DNA of 64,000 nt from the NCBI RefSeq assembly GCF_016863615.1, contig NZ_BOPF01000004.1:372001-436000 (forward strand), read 5' to 3'. Positions 56,353 to 64,000 of this stretch are shown here, one piece after another. The stretch's first letter is position 1; the number at the start of each line of letters is the position of its first letter. The position numbers were made by a program, and so were the translations under genes. This DNA is from Virgisporangium aliadipatigenens. GTDB lineage: Bacteria > Actinomycetota > Actinomycetes > Mycobacteriales > Micromonosporaceae. A model generated the notes under the pieces. It saw only the letters and a program-made list of their open reading frames with translations. It ran no database searches and was not told where the DNA came from.

Positions 56353-57600
56353 TCAGCTCAGGCGCTCGACGATCATGGCCATGCCCTGGCCGCCGCCGAC
56401 GCACATCGTCTCCAGCCCGATCGACTTGTCGTGCCAGGCCAGCGAGTTGAGCAGGGTGCCGGTGATACGTGCGCCGGTCATCCCGAACGGGTGCCCCACC
56501 GCGATCGCCCCACCGTTGACGTTGAGCTTCTCCGTCGGGATGCCGAGGTCCCGGGCCGACGGGATCACCTGCGCGGCGAACGCCTCGTTGATCTCCACCA
56601 GGTCGACGTCGGCGATGGACATCTTCGCCCGCTTCAGCGCCTGCTCGGTCGCGCCCACCGGGCCGAGCCCCATGATCTCCGGCGAGAGGCCGGTGACCCC
56701 GGTCGACACGATCCGGGCCAGCGGCGTGATGCCGAGCGCCTTCGCCTTCGTGTCGCTCATGATCACCACTGCGGCCGCGCCGTCGTTCAGCGGGCAGCAG
56801 TTGCCGGCCGTGACCAGCCCGTCGGGGCGGAACACCGGCTTGAGCCCGGCCACCCCCTCGATCGTCACACCCGGCCGCGGGCCGTCGTCCGTGCTGACCA
56901 CGGTGCCGTCGGGCAGCGTGACCGGAGTGATCTCGCGCTCCCAGAAGCCGTTCTTGATGGCCTCCTCGGCGAGGTTCTGCGAGCGGACGCCGAACTCGTC
57001 CATGTCCTCGCGGGTCACGCCCTTGATCCGGGCCAGGTGCTCGGCGGTCTGGCCCATCGCGATGTAGATGTCCGGCAGCGCGCCCTCGGTGCGCGGGTCG
57101 GTCCAGGTGTCGGCGCCGCCCTGCGCGTACTGCTGGGTGCGGGCACCCGCCGCGGCGAACGTCGGGTTCTGCCAGCCGCCGCCGACCTTCTCCTGTGCCT
57201 CGGGCGGCAGGCCGTCGGAGTTGCCCCGCGCGTAGCGGGAGACGCACTCGACGCCGGCCGACACGAAGACGTCGCCCTCGCCCGCCTTGATCGCGTGGAA
57301 CGCCATCCGGGTGGTCTGCAGCGACGAGGCGCAGTAGCGGGTCGTGGTGGCACCGGGCAGGTGGTCGTGGCCGAGCAGGGTGGCGACGACGCGGGCCATG
57401 TTGAAGCCCTGCTCGCCCCCGGGCAGCCCGCAGCCCAGGTAGAGGTCCTCGACGTCGGCGGGATCGAGCTGCGGCACCTTGTCGAGGGCGGCCTTGACGA
57501 CGGTGGCGGCCAGGTCGTCGGGACGGACGTCCTTCAGCGAACCCTTGTGCGCGCGACCGATCGGGGAACGGGAGGTGGCGACGATGACAGCTTCCGGCAT
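56353..57600 (-). CDS. Acetyl-CoA C-acyltransferase (thiolase)
   Basis: A 415-residue thiolase that condenses or cleaves acyl-CoA, in beta-oxidation or acetoacetyl-CoA formation. The nucleophile Cys90 is in TRYCASSLQT, the His in GGAIAVGHPFGMTGAR near residue 367 and the second Cys in MCVGGGQGMA near 398. EINEAFAAQ is also visible. TAACAT at 57607-57612 (minus strand) ends six bases before the ATG, suggesting a leaderless transcript. No other fatty-acid gene is adjacent. Confidence 0.95.
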   Translation of the reverse strand: MPEAVIVATSRSPIGRAHKGSLKDVRPDDLAATVVKAALDKVPQLDPADVEDLYLGCGLPGGEQGFNMARVVATLLGHDHLPGATTTRYCASSLQTTRMAFHAIKAGEGDVFVSAGVECVSRYARGNSDGLPPEAQEKVGGGWQNPTFAAAGARTQQYAQGGADTWTDPRTEGALPDIYIAMGQTAEHLARIKGVTREDMDEFGVRSQNLAEEAIKNGFWEREITPVTLPDGTVVSTDDGPRPGVTIEGVAGLKPVFRPDGLVTAGNCCPLNDGAAAVVIMSDTKAKALGITPLARIVSTGVTGLSPEIMGLGPVGATEQALKRAKMSIADVDLVEINEAFAAQVIPSARDLGIPTEKLNVNGGAIAVGHPFGMTGARITGTLLNSLAWHDKSIGLETMCVGGGQGMAMIVERLS

Positions 57601-57606
57601 GCCGTC

Positions 57607-57612
57607 ATGTTA
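57607..57612 (-). promoter_or_regulatory. -10 hexamer for leaderless thiolase transcript
   Basis: TAACAT on the minus strand, six bases before the start codon at 57600, no Shine-Dalgarno. Confidence 0.4.
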
Positions 57613-57628
57613 CTCGCGCGTAATGGAG

Positions 57629-58438
57629 TTAGAAGGGGGTGCGCGAGGCGGCGTTGACGACCGCCGGCAGCAGCGCGTGCGCCCACACCCGGTAACCGTC
57701 GGCCGACGGATGGAACCCGTCGTGGCAGAGCGTGCCCGGATCGGCGCGGAACACCGGACCGGCCCGGTCGGCGAGGTCCACCGGCACGCCCCCGGCCTCG
57801 CGGACGGCCTCGGCCTGCGCCTGCGCCAGCCGGCGACCGTGCCAGCCGACCAGTTGCCGCAGCGGCGGCGCGAACGCCCGCGCCGCACCGAGGTCCGGGC
57901 AGGTGCCCACGATCACCGCCGCGCCGGCCCCGCGCAGCCGCCGCACCGCCGCCGCGAGATGCCCCGCAGCGTCGGAGGGCCGAGCCAGGCGGCTGGCGTC
58001 GTTGGCGCCGATCAGGATCACCGCGACGTCCGGTCGCTTGCCGACCAGCGCCCGCGCCACCTGGATGGCCAGGTCGGCCGAGTGCGAACCGGCGACGGCC
58101 ACGCTGGACAGCTCGACCCGGCGCCCGCCCGGCCCGTCGGCGAGCAGCGCCGCGAGCTGACCGCCGACCGTGTCGGAGACCCGTTCGACGCCGACGCCGA
58201 GCCCGGTGGAGTCGCCGAGCAGCACCAGCCGTAACGGCACCGCCTTGGCCTGGCCGACCGTCGAACGCATGGCCAGCTTCATGTCAGGTTTGGCGTAACG
58301 GCGCCCGCGCGCGGCAATGGTCTCCGCGGCGAGCAGGGCCGCCCCGCCGACAGCGCCGGCCAGCGCGGTGACCGCGGCGGCGCGACCGGCCCGCCGGAGC
58401 ACACCACTCCGCCCGGAACGCTCTCCGTTGTCCGTCAT
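57629..58438 (-). CDS. SGNH/GDSL-type hydrolase (copy 2)
   Basis: A 269-residue esterase-fold protein with an N-terminal hydrophobic anchor (AAAVTALAGAVGGAALLA). SGNH blocks: LLGDSTGLGVG (Ser), block II Gly in VAVAGSHSADL, block III LIGANDASRL (Asn) and block V CHDGFHPSADGY (Asp/His). Its ATG, with GGAGG seven bases upstream, overlaps the stop of the upstream SGNH gene (ATGA). The two proteins are paralogues, so a tandem duplication. Substrate unknown; envelope lipid or glycan de-esterification is plausible. Confidence 0.87.
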   Translation of the reverse strand: MTDNGERSGRSGVLRRAGRAAAVTALAGAVGGAALLAAETIAARGRRYAKPDMKLAMRSTVGQAKAVPLRLVLLGDSTGLGVGVERVSDTVGGQLAALLADGPGGRRVELSSVAVAGSHSADLAIQVARALVGKRPDVAVILIGANDASRLARPSDAAGHLAAAVRRLRGAGAAVIVGTCPDLGAARAFAPPLRQLVGWHGRRLAQAQAEAVREAGGVPVDLADRAGPVFRADPGTLCHDGFHPSADGYRVWAHALLPAVVNAASRTPF

Positions 58439-59439
58439 GACCCACCCTCCTGGGGCAAGGGTACGTGTGTCGGGTCCGCCGGTCGGCCCACATAACGCCA
58501 CGCTCGATGGCGCAGCTGCGCCCACCTGCCCCGACGCCCACCCACTCCCGGCACAGGGCTCACCTCCGTCCCGGACCGGCTCACCGCGTCCGCGGCGGCC
58601 TGCGGCAGCGTCCGAACGCCCTCGTCGGCGTGCGCCGGCGCGGACGGCATCACCGGCTCGGTCAGCGCCGCGACGGCGGTCGGCAGCAGCGCGGCCGAGG
58701 CGGCGATGTACCCGTCGATCGACGGATGGAACCGATCGGAGCTGAACATCCGGTCCGGTTCGGCCGCGAACGCCGGCCCGAGCAGGTCGCCCAGCGACAC
58801 GGTGCGCCCGCCGGAGGCCACGACGGCCACGGTCTGCGCGGCCGCGAGCTGCCGGCTCCAGCGCCGCGCCAGCCAGCGCAGCGGCGGCTGGATGGGCTGC
58901 ACCGAGCCCAGGTCGGGACAGGTGCCCACGACCACCTCGGCGCCCGCCTCGCGCAGCCGGCGCACGGCCGTCGCGAGCGCCCGCACCGCCGCCGGAACGC
59001 CCTGCCGGTGGGTGACGTCGTTGGCGCCGATGAGGATCACGGCGAGCTGCGGCGGGCGCTCGAGCGCGCGGTCGATCTGGGGCTCCAGATGGCGCGACTC
59101 CGAACCGACGATGGCCACGCAGTGCAGCTCCACCGGCCGGTGCAGCTGCTCGGAGAGGCCGGTCGCGAGCAGGGCGCCGAGCGTGTGCCGGGGCGACTCC
59201 ACCCCGTACCCGGCCGCCGACGAGTCGCCGACGATCGCCATGCGCAGCGGTTCGCCGTCGTGGAAGCCGCCGTAGAGGCCGTCGCAGCGTGGGGGGATCT
59301 TGTCGGCGGGCGGAATGATCCGGCGGGCGATCATCGCCTGCCCGATCAGGACCCCGGTGGCCAGCGCGCCGGCCGCCGTCACCCCGAGCCCGCCGTAGGC
59401 AGCCGTCAGGGCCACCCGTCGTGCCACGCCGAGCCGCAT
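58435..59439 (-). CDS. SGNH/GDSL-type hydrolase (copy 1)
   Basis: A 334-residue paralogue of the next gene with the same blocks: IVGDSSAAGYGVE (Ser), VAIVGSESRHLEPQ, LIGANDVTHRQGVP (Asn), GTCPDLGSVQPIQPP and FHPSIDGY (Asp/His). A hydrophobic N-terminus (ALTAAYGGLGVTAAGALATG) anchors it. It has a ~65-residue basic, Arg-rich C-terminal extension missing from copy 2. ATG 59439 is placed by GGAGGGGGG upstream; the frame continues to 59484 without a better start. Confidence 0.87.
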   Translation of the reverse strand: MRLGVARRVALTAAYGGLGVTAAGALATGVLIGQAMIARRIIPPADKIPPRCDGLYGGFHDGEPLRMAIVGDSSAAGYGVESPRHTLGALLATGLSEQLHRPVELHCVAIVGSESRHLEPQIDRALERPPQLAVILIGANDVTHRQGVPAAVRALATAVRRLREAGAEVVVGTCPDLGSVQPIQPPLRWLARRWSRQLAAAQTVAVVASGGRTVSLGDLLGPAFAAEPDRMFSSDRFHPSIDGYIAASAALLPTAVAALTEPVMPSAPAHADEGVRTLPQAAADAVSRSGTEVSPVPGVGGRRGRWAQLRHRAWRYVGRPADPTHVPLPQEGGS

Positions 59440-59588
59440 TCCGCCCCCCTCCAGATCCGATCTTGCCTCTCCCACGCTAGCCAATCGCGGCGCCGGAGCG
59501 CCTGCGTGGTGATCAGAGATCCATGCGTCAAGTGTGGCTGGCGCGGGTACCTCACCATGACAGGCAGTTGAGGGATGGGGTGGACGGA

Positions 59589-59939
59589 ATGACGACGGAA
59601 CTGCGCCGCCGTACCGCGTGGAAGGCTCTGCTGCGGGCGTTCAAGCCGGGGACCCCGGGCCTGGGCCGGCGGCTGGGGGCGCTGCCCCGGATGGTCCGGG
59701 CGACCCTGCGCGGCCAGTACGACGGCGGGTCGCGGCTGGCGATGATGGCCGTGTCGGCGGCCTACATCGTCTCCCCGATCGACCTCGTGCCCGAGGGCGC
59801 GCTGCTGCTGATCGGGCTGGTCGACGACGCCGCCGTGGCCGCGTGGTTCGCCGGCGCCCTGCTGGACGAGACCGAACGCTTCCTGGCCTGGGAGAAGGCC
59901 CGGGAACAGGTCATTCCCGGGACCTTCGTGCGCAGCTGA
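59589..59939 (+). CDS. DUF1232/YkvA family membrane protein
   Basis: A 116-residue protein of the YkvA family, recognised by the segment AAYIVSPIDLVPEGALLLIGL with PID in the middle of an otherwise hydrophobic stretch, and DDAAVAAWFAGALLDE. Probably peripheral or single-pass. Function unknown. GGACGGA precedes ATG 59589. Confidence 0.85.
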   Translation: MTTELRRRTAWKALLRAFKPGTPGLGRRLGALPRMVRATLRGQYDGGSRLAMMAVSAAYIVSPIDLVPEGALLLIGLVDDAAVAAWFAGALLDETERFLAWEKAREQVIPGTFVRS

Positions 59940-59945
59940 GCGCGC

Positions 59946-60836
59946 TCAGCGCTGGGCGTTGCGCATCCGTTCCGCCGCCTTCTGTGCCAGCCGGGTCGCC
60001 TCCGCCTGACTCATCAACTCGGTCGGCCTGGCCAGCCTGTGCGGCACCAGGAACTCGGTCCAGAGCCGCCCGACCTGCACCAGGGCGTACATGTCCTGGC
60101 CGTTGACGGAGCTGACCGTCACCAGGAACGCCCGGTCCCCGGCCGAGATCTGCACGGGATCGACCCGCATCTGTGACGGCGGGCTGTACGGAGCCTCGTA
60201 GCTGCGGCACTTGTTGACGGCCCGCTGGTACCAGTCCATACCGGCCCGCGCCTCGGCGTCGGTGTCGAAGAGCTCCATCCGCTGGATCAGCGACGTTCCG
60301 GCGACCGGCTCCGCGGGCTCGTCGGGTCGAATCGCGCGGTGCCACTTGTCGCTCGCGTCGGGGAGGCTGCCGAAGGTCGCTGCATCCGGGCACCAGCCGA
60401 GGAAGTACGCAAGGTTCCAGTCGCCGCTCTGCCCGTCGGAATTGTCGGTGACCCGATTGTAGGAATCGGCGAGGTCCTGCGTCTGGATCAGCATGCCGGC
60501 GGAGATCTTGGTCAGCGGTGGGCGGCTGGGGGACGAGTTCGGGGACGAGGGTGCGCCGGTCGAGGGGCTTCCCGCCGAGGGCGCGGGGCTCGGTGGACCG
60601 CTGGGCGATGGAGACGCGTCGGCGCTGCTCAGCGGGGGTGGCGGTTCGGGGCCGGTGCCGCGGCCGGCGAAGGCCACGCCGCCCGCCACCATGATCAGGA
60701 CCGCGAAGGTCGCCCCGGTGACGGCCATCCGGCGGTTGCGCGTGTTGCGGCGGGCGCGGGTGCGTACGTCGTTCACGCCGGGGGCGGGGAGCGAAGCGGT
60801 GTCCCCGTAGAGGGCCGCGAACAGATCATCAGGCAC
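59946..60836 (-). CDS. Single-TM protein coupled to a sigma factor (anti-sigma-like)
   Basis: A 296-residue protein with a ~37-residue cytoplasmic N-terminus (LFAALYGDTASLPAPGV), one TM helix (about 38-58), a Ser/Pro linker and an extracytoplasmic domain of ~180 residues containing WCPDAATF and KCRSYE. Its ATG overlaps the stop of the sigma-factor gene by eight bases. Overlap, orientation and topology fit an anti-sigma or sensor partner, although no zinc-binding anti-sigma motif (H...C..C) is visible in the short N-terminus. Confidence 0.65.
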   Translation of the reverse strand: MPDDLFAALYGDTASLPAPGVNDVRTRARRNTRNRRMAVTGATFAVLIMVAGGVAFAGRGTGPEPPPPLSSADASPSPSGPPSPAPSAGSPSTGAPSSPNSSPSRPPLTKISAGMLIQTQDLADSYNRVTDNSDGQSGDWNLAYFLGWCPDAATFGSLPDASDKWHRAIRPDEPAEPVAGTSLIQRMELFDTDAEARAGMDWYQRAVNKCRSYEAPYSPPSQMRVDPVQISAGDRAFLVTVSSVNGQDMYALVQVGRLWTEFLVPHRLARPTELMSQAEATRLAQKAAERMRNAQR

Positions 60837-61323
60837 GGGTTCCCTCCTTGATCTCGGTGCCGAGCTTCTCGGCGAGCGTGCGCCGGCCGCGAACGAGCAG
60901 CGTCTTCACGGTGTTGACGGGAATGCCGGTCTGCTCGGCGACCTCCACCACGGACAGGTCGAACAGGTGGTGCAGCACGATCACGTGGCGCTGCTTCGCC
61001 GGCAGGGTGCGCAGGGCGTTCGTGAGGGCCACCGTGTTCTCGGACGGGGGTGCCACCGCGTCGGCGACGCCGTGCCGCCGGTACGCCTTGACGCCGTTGC
61101 GCAGCTTGCGCCAGCGGTTGACGTACAGCCGGTACGCGACCGTGCGCAGCCACGCCTCCGGGTCCCCGTAGCCGCTCACGGCCGACCACCGCTGCCAGGC
61201 CCGGGCGTATGCCTCCTGGGCCAGGTCCTGGGCCTCCGCCAGGTCCCCGCCGAGCGCGTACAAAAACGTGGTGAGCCGGTGCCACGTTCCCCGGTAGAAC
61301 TCGTCGAAATCAGGATCATCCAC
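60829..61323 (-). CDS. SigE-family ECF RNA polymerase sigma factor
   Basis: A 164-residue ECF sigma factor. Region 2: FYRGTWHRLTTFLYALGGD then LAEAQDLAQEAYARAWQRW; region 4: LRTLPAKQRHVIVLHHLFDL and the HTH VVEVAEQTGIPVNTVKTLL. The pattern matches the actinobacterial SigE subfamily. GTG 61323 with GGAGG upstream. It forms a coupled pair with the downstream membrane gene, its presumed regulator. Confidence 0.92.
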   Translation of the reverse strand: MDDPDFDEFYRGTWHRLTTFLYALGGDLAEAQDLAQEAYARAWQRWSAVSGYGDPEAWLRTVAYRLYVNRWRKLRNGVKAYRRHGVADAVAPPSENTVALTNALRTLPAKQRHVIVLHHLFDLSVVEVAEQTGIPVNTVKTLLVRGRRTLAEKLGTEIKEGTRA

Positions 61324-61388
61324 GCTCGCCTCCCCGCCGGCTGTCGTGGATTAACACACGTCGCCCACGAACCGGGTTTCACCACTTG

Positions 61389-61394
61389 CATACT
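61389..61394 (+). promoter_or_regulatory. -10 hexamer for leaderless cystathionine beta-synthase transcript
   Basis: CATACT ends six bases before GTG 61401, with no Shine-Dalgarno in between. Confidence 0.4.
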
Positions 61395-61400
61395 TGCTGC

Positions 61401-62771
61401 GTGCGCTACTACGACAACGTCGTCGAGTTGATCGGCAACACGCCTCTCGTCCGGCTCCGCAACGTGACCGCCGGGCTCTCTTCGACCGTGCTGGCAAAGG
61501 TCGAGTACTTCAATCCCGGTGGCAGCGTGAAGGACCGCATCGCGCTGCGCATGGTCGAGGACGCCGAGAAGTCCGGCCTGCTCAAGCCCGGTGGCACGAT
61601 CGTCGAGCCGACCAGCGGCAACACCGGCGTCGGGCTGGCGCTGGTGGCGCAGCTGCGCGGGTACCGGTGCGTGTTCGTCTGCCCGGACAAGGTCTCCGAG
61701 GACAAGCAGAACGTGCTGCGCGCCTACGGCGCCGAGGTCGTCGTGTGTCCGACGGCCGTCGCGCCGGAGGACCCGCGCTCGTACTACAACGTCTCGGACC
61801 GGCTGGCCCGGGAGATCCCCGGCGCCTGGAAGCCGGACCAGTACGCCAACCCGGCCAACCCGCGTTCGCACTACGAGGAGACCGGACCGGAGCTGTGGGA
61901 GCAGACGGAGGGGCGGATCACGCACTTCGTCGCGGGTGTGGGCACCGGCGGGACGATCTCCGGCATCGGCCGTTACCTCAAGGAGGTCTCCGGCGGGAAG
62001 GTGCGGATCATCGGCGCCGACCCGGAGGGTTCGGTCTACTCGGGCGGCACCGGGCGGCCCTACCTGGTCGAGGGCGTCGGTGAGGACTTCTGGCCGACGA
62101 CGTACGACAAGTCGATCGCGGACGAGATCGTGGAGGTCTCCGACAAGGAGTCGTTCGCCATGACCCGGCGGCTGGCCCGCGAGGAGGGGCTGCTGGTCGG
62201 CGGCTCGTGCGGGATGGCGGCGGTCGCGGCGCTGCGCGTGGCGGCGGCCGCCGGCCCGGACGCCGTGGTCGTGGTGCTGCTGCCGGACGGCGGGCGCGGC
62301 TACCTGTCGAAGATCTTCAACGACGAGTGGATGGGCCGCTACGGCTTCCTGAGCACCGGTTCCGAGGCCGAGGCCACCGTCGCCGAGGTGCTCGCGGGCA
62401 AGGCCGACCGGATGCCGGAACTGGTCCACGTGCACCCCAACGAGACGGTCCGCGACGCGATCGACTACATGCGCGAGTACGGCGTGAGCCAGCTGCCGGT
62501 GCTCAAGGCGGAGCCGCCGGTGGTGACCGGTGAGGTGGCCGGTTCGATCGCCGAACGCGACCTGCTCGACGCGCTCTTCACCGGCAACGCGCAGCTGCAC
62601 GACCGGGTCGAACGCCACATGGCCGACGCGCTGCCGATGATCGGCGGCGGCCAGCCGGTGAGCGAGGCGCGGGCGCTGCTGGAGAAGTCCGACGCCGCGC
62701 TGGTCCTGGTCGACGGCAAGCCGGCCGGGGTTCTCACCCGCCAGGACCTGCTGGCGCACCTGGGCCGCTAG
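61401..62771 (+). CDS. cbs: Cystathionine beta-synthase
   Basis: A PLP enzyme of 456 residues that joins homocysteine and serine (reverse transsulfuration). Lys44 in GGSVKDRIALRM binds PLP; SGNTGVGLA near 74 and GVGTGGTISGIG near 178 hold the cofactor. Two CBS domains occupy about 335-456 (VHVHPNETVRDAIDYM, GVSQLPVLKA), probably a regulatory nucleotide or SAM site. The haem-binding N-terminus of the human enzyme is absent. Its stop is three bases from the opposing HtrA-like gene's stop. Confidence 0.94.
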   Translation: MRYYDNVVELIGNTPLVRLRNVTAGLSSTVLAKVEYFNPGGSVKDRIALRMVEDAEKSGLLKPGGTIVEPTSGNTGVGLALVAQLRGYRCVFVCPDKVSEDKQNVLRAYGAEVVVCPTAVAPEDPRSYYNVSDRLAREIPGAWKPDQYANPANPRSHYEETGPELWEQTEGRITHFVAGVGTGGTISGIGRYLKEVSGGKVRIIGADPEGSVYSGGTGRPYLVEGVGEDFWPTTYDKSIADEIVEVSDKESFAMTRRLAREEGLLVGGSCGMAAVAALRVAAAAGPDAVVVVLLPDGGRGYLSKIFNDEWMGRYGFLSTGSEAEATVAEVLAGKADRMPELVHVHPNETVRDAIDYMREYGVSQLPVLKAEPPVVTGEVAGSIAERDLLDALFTGNAQLHDRVERHMADALPMIGGGQPVSEARALLEKSDAALVLVDGKPAGVLTRQDLLAHLGR

Positions 62772-62774
62772 GTC

Positions 62775-63752
62775 CTAATCCAGGCGGGCGGGTATCGCCA
62801 CCACGTCCACCAGGGCGCCCCGGCGCAGGGCCGTGATGGGCAGGCGGGTGCCGATGTTCGAGCCGAGCATCAGCCGCTGCACGTCCTGAACGCCCTGCAC
62901 GGCTTTGCCGCCCGCCGACAGCACGATGTCGCCGACGAAGAGGCCGGCCTGCGCCGCCGGTGCGCCGGCAACGACCTCGACCAGGCGCAGCCCGCGCCGC
63001 TGCCCGAGCCGTTCCACCAGGTGCGGCGGTAGCGGTGCGGGCGTGCCGGCGAGGCCGAGCCAGGCGCGTTCGACCCGGCCGGTGGCGATGAGCTCGGAGA
63101 TGATCCGGCGGGTCGTGGCGTTGATCGGGACGGCCAGCCCGACGCCGAAGCCGGCCACCGCCGTGTTGATGCCGACGACCCGCCCGGCCGAGTCGGCGAG
63201 CGCCCCGCCGGAGTTGCCGGGGTTGAGCGCGGCGTCGGTCTGGATCACGTCGTCGATCGAACGCACGTGCCGGCCGCTGCGCACCGGCAGCGAACGCCCG
63301 ACCGCGCTGACCACGCCGGCCGTGACCGAACCGGCGAGGCCCAGCGGGTTGCCGACGGCGATGACGAGCTGGCCGATGCGCAGCCCGTCGGCGTCACCGA
63401 GGGTCGCCGGAACGGCCCGCGGCTCACGCAGCCGCAGGACGGCCAGGTCCGCGAGCGGGTCCGCGCCCACCACGTCGAACCGGCTCTGTTCGCCGGAGGT
63501 GAACTCGGCCAGCCCGTCGGAGGCGCCCTCGACGACGTGCGCGCTGGTCAGGGTGAGGCCGTCGGGCGTGAAGACGACGGCCGAGCCGGCGCCGTCGCCG
63601 CGGCGGGTCCGGACGCTGAGACTGGCGACGCTGGGTAGGAGGGCGGCCGCCACCGAGGTGACGGCCCGGGAGTAGGCGTCGAGGGCCACGCTGTCTTCGG
63701 CAGGCACTGTGTCCTCGGCCGGCGCTGCTCCCGCGGTGACGTCGGGTTCCAT
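62775..63752 (-). CDS. HtrA-like (S1C) serine protease with PDZ domain, no membrane anchor
   Basis: A 325-residue trypsin-fold protease with triad His72 (SAHVVEG), Asp102 (ADLAVLRL) and Ser181 (NPGNSGGAL), then a PDZ domain at about 240-320 (AGLFVGDIVLSAGGKAVQGV). It lacks the TM helix and long N-terminus common in actinobacterial DegP/HtrA proteins, so it should be cytoplasmic or exported by an unknown route. ATG 63752. Downstream of the MarR-type gene on the same strand. Confidence 0.9.
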   Translation of the reverse strand: MEPDVTAGAAPAEDTVPAEDSVALDAYSRAVTSVAAALLPSVASLSVRTRRGDGAGSAVVFTPDGLTLTSAHVVEGASDGLAEFTSGEQSRFDVVGADPLADLAVLRLREPRAVPATLGDADGLRIGQLVIAVGNPLGLAGSVTAGVVSAVGRSLPVRSGRHVRSIDDVIQTDAALNPGNSGGALADSAGRVVGINTAVAGFGVGLAVPINATTRRIISELIATGRVERAWLGLAGTPAPLPPHLVERLGQRRGLRLVEVVAGAPAAQAGLFVGDIVLSAGGKAVQGVQDVQRLMLGSNIGTRLPITALRRGALVDVVAIPARLD

Positions 63753-63796
63753 GCCGGGGTCAACACCGCCCCGGCGGCGGTCGATGCCGATGTGGG

Positions 63797-64000
63797 TTAT
63801 GCCGAGGGCGAAGCCGCGGAGGGCGCCGCGGCGCGGTCGATGATCGTGGCGAGGCCGTGTTTCAGGGTCCGCAGGCCGGGGTCCTCGAGGAGATCTCCGT
63901 ACTCGTCCTCCAGTTCCCCCATGATCTGTCCTGCCTCGTGCCCGAACGCCCGCCCACGGTCGGTCATGGAGACGATCACGGCCCGCTGGTCCTTGGGGTC
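63797..64000 (-). CDS. MarR-family transcriptional regulator (5' end outside window)
   Basis: Only the last 67 codons are present. The visible text, DPKDQRAVIVSMTDRGRAF followed by a C-terminal helix LEDEYGDLLEDPGLRTLKHG, is the wing (D..D.RA..V.LT..G) and dimerisation helix of MarR proteins. It precedes the HtrA-like gene by 44 bases on the same strand. Ligand and target unknown. Confidence 0.75.
   Translation of the reverse strand, partial: DPKDQRAVIVSMTDRGRAFGHEAGQIMGELEDEYGDLLEDPGLRTLKHGLATIIDRAAAPSAASPSA

Overview
The window is about 72% GC, densely coded, and rich in GTG and TTG starts and in ATGA/GTGA stop-start overlaps. The gene set (mfd, SurA-like lipoprotein and mazG together; eno, ftsB and DUF501 together; a SigE-type ECF sigma factor; non-coupling NADH dehydrogenase; MoxR/DUF58/DUF4129 operon; PEP carboxylase; tRNA-Leu without an encoded CCA) points to a filamentous actinobacterium, most likely of the Micromonosporaceae or a related order. 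The genus cannot be fixed from sequence alone.

Layout. 0-13.3 kb is an exopolysaccharide (EPS) locus with a sulfation theme. It holds two PAPS-type sulfotransferases, an APS kinase fused to a decayed ATP-sulfurylase domain, a Wzz/Wzc-like protein with a decayed nucleotide site, an O-antigen-ligase-type membrane protein, a Wzx-like flippase, a small-molecule-kinase fold protein, a methyltransferase, and a WecG/TagA glycosyltransferase with a roughly 700-residue acidic, Trp-bearing repeat tail. 13.4-20.8 kb carries a chemoreceptor, a DM13 protein, PEP carboxylase, a secreted cutinase/polyester-hydrolase-like enzyme, a VOC/SUKH pair and a PAP2-like membrane protein. 20.9-26.9 kb is the mfd/lipoprotein/mazG block. 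26.9-32.4 kb contains a 5-formyl-THF cyclo-ligase pseudogene, an EamA transporter with a divergent MocR regulator, a DUF885 protein and a lipoprotein. 32.6-36.7 kb is the conserved eno, ftsB, DUF501, argA-like and ppx block.

36.7-44.7 kb holds small hypotheticals, an LppU-like protein, a dienelactone hydrolase, a type-5 uracil-DNA glycosylase and a DUF4129/membrane/MoxR/DUF58/membrane operon. 44.9-52.8 kb has a subtilisin-like protease with a tryptophan-pentad tail, a TerD-VWA fusion, an NDH-2 dehydrogenase, a 0.75-kb non-coding stretch and a TAP-type peptidase. 52.9-64 kb carries a large membrane protein, tRNA-Leu(UAA), a Bax-inhibitor-1 protein, a thiolase, twin SGNH hydrolases, DUF1232, a sigma/anti-sigma-like pair, cystathionine beta-synthase, an HtrA-like protease and the end of a MarR regulator.

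The main structures not explained by genes are: (i) a repeat found four times, each exactly between the stop of one operon gene and the start of the next; (ii) two related elements with CCTGTCTCGTG-type inverted ends; (iii) a strong excess of the palindrome CCAC(A/T)GTGG; (iv) a cluster of TGAGNYCA motifs in the long intergenic region; and (v) several leaderless-looking starts.
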